From Amoebophrya sp. A120 (lineage: Eukaryota; Sar; Dinophyceae; Syndiniales; Amoebophryaceae), in assembly GCA_905178155.1 (NCBI GenBank), contig CAJINV010000003.1, positions 8,108,245 through 8,157,668 of the forward strand: DNA of 49,424 bases, read 5' to 3'. Numbering within the stretch: the stretch's first letter is position 1; each line of letters opens with the position of its first letter. Below, in pieces: positions 43,601 through 49,424 of this stretch. A program made the translations under genes and the position numbers. The notes under the pieces were generated by a model that was not told the DNA's origin, did no database searches, and saw nothing but the letters and a program-made list of their open reading frames with translations.

Positions 43601-44657
43601 ACTAGTAAAAGCGACGATCAGGAGGGACATGATCAAGATAAGGATGCAACTAGTTCATCAACTACATCTTCCCCACTGGATAAACCCAAACGCACCTCGG
43701 TCGAACTGCGGGACGAAATCAAGGCTTTGCTGTCTACGTACAACAAACAGGCCGAGGAGCGCAGCCGAAACTTGTTGAACCCACCGATGCAACCCACTAG
43801 CACCAGTCCCGTTCCTGCTGTGCTCGCGGGAGATATTAGCAAGACAGACACCAATACTGCTTCGCGGAAGAAATCGGTCACGTTTTCCTCGGCAGTGGTG
43901 GAGCACGAGGACGATGATACTGTTGCTGCATCTTCCTCTCCCAAAGCGGATAAAAGTGGCGTAGTATCGGAGGTGTCGAAAAAACCTCTAGTTTCCTCAC
44001 CGAGCGCAACTGCAGTTCAACTACCGAAGGCTACTAATACAACTTCCTCCTCCGCAACAACTGCAACCGACTTCCTGAATGGGGGCATGAAAGTGTCCGC
44101 CGCAGTGTTGAACTCTCATGGGTCCGGGAATTTCGTTCCGGTTGTGCGGAAGAACGACCGGAATGGCCGGGAAGAGCTGTTTTTTGAACCCGTCCAGGGG
44201 AATAACATGTTCGCCGCGACGTCCTCTAGTGCGGGTCAGGGAGGGCATCACAGCTTGATTTATCAAATGCAAAATGTCTGGGTCTGCAACTTTGCTCGAC
44301 TTGTCATGCCTGTTTTCCATGACCCATATGATCTGTAATGGAGGACCTAGCATGACAGATTCCGACCGTGCGATCACTATCATGCCTATCCTGCATGAGA
44401 AACTGCCTCTCAACTTTTCAATTTCCAGCGCTGCGGGGGCTGGCGACACCCAAAATCTTAACAGAGATTTGCACAGGGACAACATGATGAATCACCTGCC
44501 CACCGAGCTTCAGTGGTCTGCGAGTGGTGGAAAACTGGAGAAGGGCATTCGGCTTTATCGCGAGCTCATCATGAACGAGACCATAACCGAGCGATCGCGG
44601 CCCGGAATCGCTGCAGGGAAAAACACCCCCGCGACTCCTCCAAAGAAAAAGGTTTGA
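40630..44657 (+). CDS. Cytosolic carboxypeptidase-like (M14, CCP/AGBL type), heavily interrupted, catalytic half missing or displaced
   Basis: Reconstructed exons: 40630-41028 (start uncertain), 41090-41117, 41375-41444, 41764-?, about 42261-42318, 42494-42554, 42708-42840, 43123-43311, 43445-44259, 44465-44657. The core is clear. [16 protein letters not shown] ends the N-terminal domain that marks CCPs. Then come [34 protein letters not shown] (zinc ligands His and Glu in HPGE), [14 protein letters not shown], and [16 protein letters not shown] with substrate-binding NPDG and NRQW. CCPs remove glutamates from tubulin tails and other proteins in cytosol, cilia and basal bodies. After RFPDPVL the expected DLHGHS zinc ligand, YG and catalytic Glu segments are not seen. 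Instead a Ser/Thr-rich tail of about 270 residues follows, then [14 protein letters not shown]. It is either a truncated or dead enzyme, or the rest is spliced from beyond. A single membrane segment ([10 protein letters not shown]) precedes the core. Confidence 0.75.
41029..41089 (+). other. 61-bp mini-intron (repeat module copy 1)
   Basis: The sequence GTGCAGATGCTGAAGTATGC...ACACCCAGAACATAG is one of four copies in this gene. Removing it by GT-AG joins FFLVLLFY to [20 protein letters not shown]. The downstream frame after removal has about 26 of 31 G/C third positions, against about 13 of 31 in the unspliced frame, which favours splicing. Confidence 0.65.
41113..41379 (+). mobile_element. 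Introner element, family A (diverged), 257 bp
   Basis: Element 41118-41374 lies between perfect 5-bp repeats GGAGC. It opens TATCAAAGGCAAATATGTCT and closes ATATTTGCATTTCATA. The right GTCTGG inverted arm is degraded. Removal keeps the frame (TMLE into PESLSRV). The splice pair would be CT-AG if one base of each repeat is included. Confidence 0.88.
41441..41767 (+). mobile_element. GT-AG intron flanked by GAAGG, containing 34-bp inverted repeat
   Basis: Intron 41445-41763 lies between perfect 5-bp repeats GAAGG (41441-41445 and 41763-41767). An inner inverted repeat of about 34 bp runs from TGATATTATATCGCAAG... to ...GGGATATAATATTA (41447-41481 against about 41636-41671). The target repeat begins and ends in G, so NT...AN becomes GT...AG, and the join WIIGK to KALFRN gains one codon. 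Confidence 0.75.
41965..42259 (+). mobile_element. Mosaic introner remnant in carboxypeptidase intron
   Basis: The left end TATCCTGTGCAAAAGTATCG is the family B terminus seen at 42555. Module copy 2 (GATGCTGAAGTATGCAATTT...) follows at 42073. The right end GAGTTGTGCACTTCCATA is the complement of the family D terminus seen at 43313. Left and right flanks do not match, so this looks like pieces of two or three elements. Upstream exon limits (41770-41965) are unresolved. Confidence 0.6.
42314..42498 (+). mobile_element. Introner element, family A, short form, 175 bp
   Basis: Element 42319-42493 lies between perfect repeats CCGCA. It opens TATCAGATGCAAATATGTCT and has inverted arms GTCTGGGTCTGGAAGG and CCTTCCGGACCCAGAC. 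The interior matches the 12414 copy but lacks about 85 bp. Removal joins SSLRTLLR to [14 protein letters not shown]. The predicted splice pair would be AT-AC. Confidence 0.92.
42550..42712 (+). mobile_element. Introner element, family B, 153 bp (GT-AG)
   Basis: Element 42555-42707 lies between perfect repeats GACCG. It opens TATCCTGTGCAAAAGTATCG and closes with CGATACTTTTGCAGTTCATA. Inner arms GGTAGTAATTGC and GCAATTGCTACTAC also pair. The repeat starts and ends in G, so canonical GT-AG splicing is available, giving RRRP(P)[13 protein letters not shown] in frame. Confidence 0.92.
42836..43127 (+). mobile_element. Introner element, family C, 282 bp
   Basis: Element 42841-43122 lies between perfect repeats TCGTG. 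It opens TATCCTGTGTAAAAACGTCC and closes with GGACGTTTTTTGTCAGGATA. It splits the conserved NASW motif directly after the HPGE zinc site. Removing the element plus one repeat gives [18 protein letters not shown], exactly the family pattern. No GT-AG pair keeps this frame. Confidence 0.93.
43312..43444 (+). mobile_element. Mosaic intron: family D left end plus 61-bp module copy 3
   Basis: A GT-AG intron of 133 bp. Its left end TATGAAAGTGCACAACTCCC matches the complement of the right end at 42259. Its last 60 bases are the module GTGCAGATGCTGAAG... ending ACACCCAAAG. It joins RFPDPVL to [16 protein letters not shown] in phase 0. Confidence 0.7.
44260..44464 (+). mobile_element. Mosaic intron: family A left end plus module copy 4
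   Basis: It opens TATCAAATGCAAAATGTCTG, has the family A interior (CATGACAGATTC, ATGCCTATCCTGCATGAGAA) and then switches abruptly to the module (CAATTTCCAGCGCTGCGGGG) before an AG at 44464. The expected right inverted arm is absent. The join keeps the frame into [13 protein letters not shown]. Confidence 0.7.
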
Positions 44658-44714
44658 GTCAGTTTGTTTACCGCGTTTCGAATTGAGACCGGCACGCGCT
44701 GAGGCCCAGACTTT

Positions 44715-47528
44715 TTGATACGACGGCACGCTGACGGCTACTATTTTTGCGTCGAGCATACCGTCGGGGAAAACAGGGGGCCCCCGCCTCCCGCCCTTTC
44801 GCCCGCTGGGTATCCTGCCCGCAGGGGGCCCCCCGCCGCCCGGCTCCCACCCGCTGGGTATCCCGCCTACAGGGGGCCCCTCGCCCTCCTCTTTCACAAC
44901 CCACGCGCAGGGGACCCCCGCCTCCTTGCCCGCACCCCCTCCCGCCCTTTCGCCCGCACCCCCACCTTTTTCTTCGCGGCGCAAGAAATCACACAGTGGT
45001 CCGACCGCCGCGCAAATCGCTCGCCGAACAACCAGAAGTCCGTCGCCGAGGGTAACGCCGTGGCTGCTTTCGTACTGACTGCGATGGTCCTCATAGGTAC
45101 CATTGCGCGTGTGCCCTCACGTATTGCTGCCGCACCGGACACCGAGAAAGCGGCATGGACACTTGCCTGGCCAATCCTGGCGGAGATTGCCGGGTCGGTG
45201 CTCCGGACCTCACTCGCAACGAAACTCAGGCAGGGTCAGGCGCGCGCCGACAGACTTTGCAGGCACGGGGAGGAAGTGGATTCATCCCCGCTTGCTCGCA
45301 ACGATATTCAAATCGCATTGGTGCTTGGCGCGTTCAATTTTTGGCGGGCCCTCGTCGGTCGGTTTCTCGTTGCCAGCTTTGATTCTACGGGCATCGCACT
45401 AACAACGCTGACGGTGCAAGCATTCGAGGAAGTACTCTTCAGGCAGACGTTCGATTGGCGGGACCAAATGTATTCTCTCCAGGGGTTTTCCTTTTGCTAA
45501 ATCATTGAGTACCAGCTCCCTTCTTGGCAAGCATACTTTACGCATTGACTTGACGTTGACTTTCGGTCTTCTTCTCAAGAGATGAAGTCCGTACAACTTA
45601 CTTTTTATCAATCGATGTTCTGTTTTAGTTGGCGGTAGATATGATCATCAAAGTCGAAAAGATTTTTGAATATGAAAAATGTGTAGGTACGCCAAGCATG
45701 TGTGCCGGTGGACTGAGGAGCGCATCGAAAAGGAGTTCAACTCGAAATCGCCTCGGCATTTTCAGGCGCAGGTCCTCCTATCAGAGATGCAGACTGAGTA
45801 CGCGGCGATCGCGCTTGCCCCTCTTTCTATTCTGATCTGGTACGACCTTCGATGGATTTGGAATCTTGGTTACCAATATTTTTTGTGGCGCGTCTCGGAC
45901 GGCTGACCGCAAGACACCTCAACCGGCCTGAGTTTAGCGCTATGGCCGGCGTTGGTGGCCTTCGCGGTTAGGCGCCAGAATTAGAGCGCATCACGCTGGG
46001 CTGTGTTTTACCCTTACGCTTGGTTTCAGTGTGTTTTGCCCCAGTGCCTCTCTGACATTCTCCGCCCGGCCCTCTTTCTGGCGGCGGCGCTTTCGTTCTG
46101 CTTGGAGCCTCACGCGCCGTTTGAGTGCGGCGAGCCCCGATGCGTTGACGGCCAGCCAAGGGTCTTGGATTTGCATCCGAGCAACCATGAGGGCAAGTGC
46201 CGGCCTCCCGGGAAATAGCCTCTGGGGGTCGTCCTTGGGGGTTCAAGAATGGGGTATCCGACATTTTGCTCCGATGCATTTTTCTCCATCGTGATTCGCT
46301 TCAGAAAAAAACGCATCGGAGCAGTTTTTGTCGAGGTTCTTGTTAGATGTATTGGACAACATTGGATCTCGTTGAATCTGCTCTGATGGAGACAGGGATG
46401 CGTTTTTCGGATCGAAGCCCTGGGCCTTGAGTGCCTTTGGACCGCTAACGAACCTGAAGAGGTCCATCAGGGCAACTCACGCGAGCCTGGGGGCATTGCT
46501 CTCAGCTTTGGTGACGAAATCGAGGAAAACAATTCCCAGATCCCTGATCCGGAAAACGCATCCGTGTCTGCATCCGAGCAAAATGCATCACCAGCAAACT
46601 TGCTCCGCTACGGTTTTCTTTTACGGAGGCACGGGTGTGCTTTTCGGATCAGAGATTCGAGCAAGCAAAGTAGCGAACTTGCTCTAGTGCCTTCTTTACT
46701 GCTTCGCTCTTTGTAAGACGGCTTGGTCTCTCTCCAAATGCATTAGAGCAACCTCGTGTCTGATTACAGTGCGCGCGCCAATGTCTTCAGTGCGGGTAGG
46801 TTTTTCGCACTGTGTGGACCTGATGCGGAGAGGCGGGGAATTGCATCGGAGCAAACTTCCAAAAACCTGCTGCAACAACCCCTTCCGAGGCCTTTTTCGT
46901 GCTTATCAGCCCAAGCAGGTCAAATTGTCTTCGAGCTCCTACATTTTGCGCAGATGCTGGCGCGGATGAAAATTTTACACCTTTAAGGTACGACCTACGT
47001 TGGATTTGGAATCTTGGTTACCAATACAAACAAGAAGTCGACTTCATTCACCTGCTTGCGCCACTCTTTCTCGGTCTGCTGTATGAAGTCGTTGTGGACA
47101 CGCTCTGTTTGAGTGTGGAGCAGAACATGTACTGTGTTCCGGTCGATAAACAGTGGGAAAACTGGCCAAAAGGCTGGAACTGGAAATGGAACAATGCGAC
47201 CCCGAAGTGCGAACTCCGTGGACTTGCCGGGGAGGAGGCGAGCCAGAAAAAGACGGAGTTGGACGAAGAAAATAAAGGGTCTATTGAAGATATTCCGGCG
47301 TCTGCAGAGGAAACGAGCCGGCGCTTGCTCTTTTTCTACGTCGCCATTCTGATTGGCTGCTACTTTCATTTTATGTACGCCTTTGACATGACTGCTTCCA
47401 TCTACTTTGCGTGCGGAGGATGGGCTGAGGTTCGCACGGATTTTTTCTACTACAACGTTTGCGCATCCACTCCGGATTGTATTGATCTCAGAGACGGCTA
47501 CAAAGTGCTCAACGAGTATTGCGAATAG
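44715..47528 (+). CDS. Polytopic membrane protein of unknown family (5' end uncertain)
   Basis: Exons ?-45469, 45687-45839 and 46988-47528 join in frame by GT-AG splicing. The frame is open from 44715, but the first in-frame Met is at 45084, inside a membrane segment, so a 5' exon is probably missing. At least six hydrophobic segments are seen: NAVAAFVLTAMVLIGTIARV, WTLAWPILAEIAGSVLR, IALVLGAFNFWRALVGRFLV, IALAPLSILIWYDLRWIWNL, FIHLLAPLFLGLLYEVVVD and RLLFFYVAILIGCYFHFMYA. A Trp-rich, Cys-bearing loop of about 90 residues (NWPKGWNWKWNN) precedes the last one. A second Cys cluster (YNVCASTPDCIDL) lies near the C-terminus, suggesting disulfides on the luminal or outer side. I do not recognise the family. 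The Pro/Gly-rich part encoded at 44775-44960 may be noncoding minisatellite. Confidence 0.6.
44770..44965. repeat. GC-rich minisatellite / low-complexity block
   Basis: Three to four diverged units of about 50 bp share CCGCTGGGTATCC and CAGGGGGCCCC, followed by C-rich sequence (CCGCACCCCC). GC is far above the surroundings. All three frames stay open, giving Pro/Gly/Arg-rich translations on both strands. Confidence 0.8.
45840..46987 (+). other. 1.15-kb intron beginning with a copy of the downstream exon start
   Basis: The first 39 bases of the intron (45840-45878) match the first 39 bases of the next exon (46988-47026) at 37 positions. Both start GTACGACCT and encode WYDLRWIWNLGYQ. Splicing GT at 45840 to AG at 46987 gives a single copy and an unbroken frame. 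The interior shows no gene. Confidence 0.85.
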
Positions 47529-48423
47529 TCACGACAGATGGGTAGCGGTTGTATTCGAGATCCTCCGCACATTTCGTTACAGTGTTTCACATCCCGTCCC
47601 CCTCAGCTTATTCATTGAAAATAAAAAATTTCTATTTCGATTTCGAGGAAGCCTGGCTGTCTGCACTAGCTCTTGCCTATAATAACAGAAAAAGAAAAAC
47701 CTTCACCTTGTTGCTCTTTGAGTTGCAAACGCAATGTAATTGATGCCGTAAGCAAGGCAGACAACAGATAATTGCGTGGCCATTCTGATTTTGTTTGCCT
47801 CATCTTTTTATTCTAGGAGGTAAGCCTGCCATGCCGCATACTTTTTTTTTTGCTTCTACGAATTACTCCACCACCAGTGTGTTACATAAGAAATAACCGC
47901 ATTAGTTTCACCATGTCACTCTCATTGTTATGCTTTGTTTCATTTTAATGAATTAGATCAACATGGATACTAGAAGACCTTCTAGGAAGGTGATCGACTT
48001 TGGTTTCGGTTTCCGATCCGAATTTTCTGCATGATGCCATCGCGGTTCGCCGTCTGTAGGATAGAAAAAACTACTCCGAAGTGTCGGAGCCACAAGCAAT
48101 TTGGCAACAGAACAGCACGGGACGGTAAGCGCAGTTGTTGCGCAGACCATATTGACCTTCATTTGTTCATCCTTGGCTTCACAGTGAACAATTGTGTACT
48201 GTAGGGCAGTGTTGATGTCTACTTCGACTTTGAACAACGATGAAGCGCTTGTTGTTCTTATCAGAATGAAAAGCACCCCCCCCCCCTCAAACAAATGACA
48301 ACCAAAGTAAATGCAAAGCAAATGCAAAGCAAAAAACGTCAAATGTTTCTTTTGGAAACATTTGAAAAAGACAAAACAAAAAAAATGCGTGCCGTGCAAG
48401 TGTGTTTTGCGTAAAATGCATTT
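47529..48423. other. AT-rich downstream region
   Basis: About 900 bp after the last stop codon, with A/T runs, a C9 run near 48280 and a short AATGCAAAGC duplication near 48311-48330. No gene I can support. Confidence 0.5.
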
Positions 48424-49197
48424 GCCCGGGCGGCAGATACAGAGTGGGAATGCGAAAAGTTGCATTTTATGGGATGCGCCATAGCATGTGGAATGGCTCA
48501 CGGGCGTGGCCCGCGAGGACCGCCGTAGCAGGCTGATTCGGTTTTGTGACAAAAAAGAGCAGTTTTCTGATGCGGCGCCGTGCCGTCGTGATTCGCGTCC
48601 AGTGGTGCTGCCCGGGTGGCAGATACAGACCGGGGACCTCGGAAAAAGCAAAAAGCTGCGCTTTAATGGGATGCGCCATAGCATGCGGAATGGCTCACGG
48701 GCGTGGCCCGCGAGGACCGCCGTAGCAGGCGGATTCGGCTTTATGACAAAAGAGAACAGTTTTCTGATGCGGCGCCGTGCCGTCGTGATTCGCGTCCAGC
48801 GGTTCTGCCCGGGTGGCAGATACGGACCGGGGACCTCGAAAGAACTAAAAAGCTGCGTTTTTTTGGGGTTGCGCCGTAGCATGCGGAATGGCGCACGGGC
48901 GTGGCCCGCGAGGACCGCCGCAGCAGGCGGGTTCAGTTTTGTTACAAAAAAAGGCAATTTTCTGACGCGGCGCCGTGCCATCGTGATTGGCGTCTAGCGG
49001 TTCGGTCCGGGCGGTAGATACAGACCGGGGGCCTCGAAAGAAGCAAAAAGCTGCGTTTTTATGGGATGCGCCATAGCATGCGGAATGGCTCACGGGCGTG
49101 GCCCGCGAGGACCGCTGTAGCAGGCGGATCCGGTTTTATGACAAAGAAGAGCAGTTTTCTGTTGCGGCGCCGTGCCGTCGAGATTCGCGCCCAGCGG
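48424..49197. repeat. About 198-bp tandem repeat, four units
   Basis: Units start at GCCCGGGCGGCAGATAC or variants at 48424, 48610, 48807 and 49005 (spacings 186, 197 and 198). Each includes ATGGGATGCGCCATAGCATG, GGCGTGGCCCGCGAGGACCG and CTGATGCGGCGCCGTGCCGT. Divergence is low. Long open frames in it on both strands are periodicity artefacts. Confidence 0.95.
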
Positions 49198-49202
49198 AAT
49201 CT

Positions 49203-49424
49203 TGCACAGAACCGGGCCAGCGCCCAACAGACAAGAGAGCGGCGGCCACGTCGGCCCCAATGGCCAGCGTCTCGGCTTGCACAAAGGGCCCGCGGCAGGC
49301 CAACAGCCTCGCGGAAGTGCTAACATGCAAGATGTGGGCACTTTCCTGGCAAAAGATGCCCAAATGTTGCACAGAACCTGGCCGGCGCCAAACAGACAAG
49401 AGAGCGGCGGCCGCGTCGGCCCCA
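49203..49424. repeat. Second tandem repeat, about 165-bp period, cut by window end
   Basis: TTGCACAGAACC...CAGACAAGAGAGCGGCGGCC...GTCGGCCCCA occurs at 49203-49261 and again at 49368-49424, 165 bp apart. The array continues past the window. Confidence 0.85.

Noticed and set aside
44721-44770. Final CCP exon suggested by YYFCVEHTVGEN
   Set aside because: It vaguely resembles a late CCP segment, but there is no catalytic Glu motif and no phase-compatible join from 44657.
44418-44984. Minus-strand Gly/Pro-rich frame
   Set aside because: It is the complement of the GC-rich minisatellite, open in all frames.
47953-48981. Minus-strand 342-codon open frame
   Set aside because: About half of it is the 198-bp tandem repeat translated four times and the rest is AT-rich sequence without motif or codon bias.

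Overview
This window looks like nuclear DNA of a dinoflagellate-type alveolate. The best fit I can offer is a syndinian parasite such as Amoebophrya. Three things support this. Every gene I can reconstruct is on the + strand, as in the unidirectional gene arrays of dinoflagellates. Coding exons have high GC at third positions. Several introns are near-identical dispersed elements with inverted terminal repeats, target-site duplications and splice sites that need not be GT-AG. Invasive introner elements of this general kind are published for Amoebophrya and some other dinoflagellates. The assignment is inference, not a database match.

Layout: 1-82, a 13-bp tandem repeat. 303-2296, a two-exon gene of unknown function. 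2441-5340, a long satellite made of about 1.2-1.35 kb units that contain 22-24 bp minirepeats. 5883-7573, a VPS37-like ESCRT-I subunit. 8270-10048, a secretory NAD-dependent sugar epimerase with a non-GT-AG intron. 11872-23326, an 11-exon gene for a roughly 3,030-residue four-repeat cation channel. 27268-34123, a giant Arg/Asp/Ser-rich nuclear protein. 36031-39543, a second Arg/Gly/Ser-rich protein with a small beta-barrel-like C-terminal motif. 40630-44657, a cytosolic carboxypeptidase-like (M14) gene broken by at least eight introns, most of them mobile. About 44715-47528, a polytopic membrane protein with an intron that starts with a copy of the next exon. 48424-49424, two further tandem-repeat families. 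Three AT-rich gaps of about 1.8, 3.9 and 1.9 kb carry no gene I can support.

The most notable signal is the introner system. Its elements begin TAT and end ATA, carry inverted repeats of about 15-35 bp, and sit between 5-bp direct repeats. They occur in both orientations and interrupt the channel, the SR-like gene and the carboxypeptidase. Reading frames are restored when an element plus one repeat copy is removed. They are also restored when splicing falls one base into each flanking repeat (NT...AN), which adds exactly one codon. The splice dinucleotides would then be set by the target site. A separate 61-bp module acts as a complete mini-intron once and forms the 3' end of other introns in the same gene.

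Exon joins were worked out by hand from reading-frame continuity and protein-family expectation. They are unsupported by RNA data. Where a boundary is ambiguous I say so.
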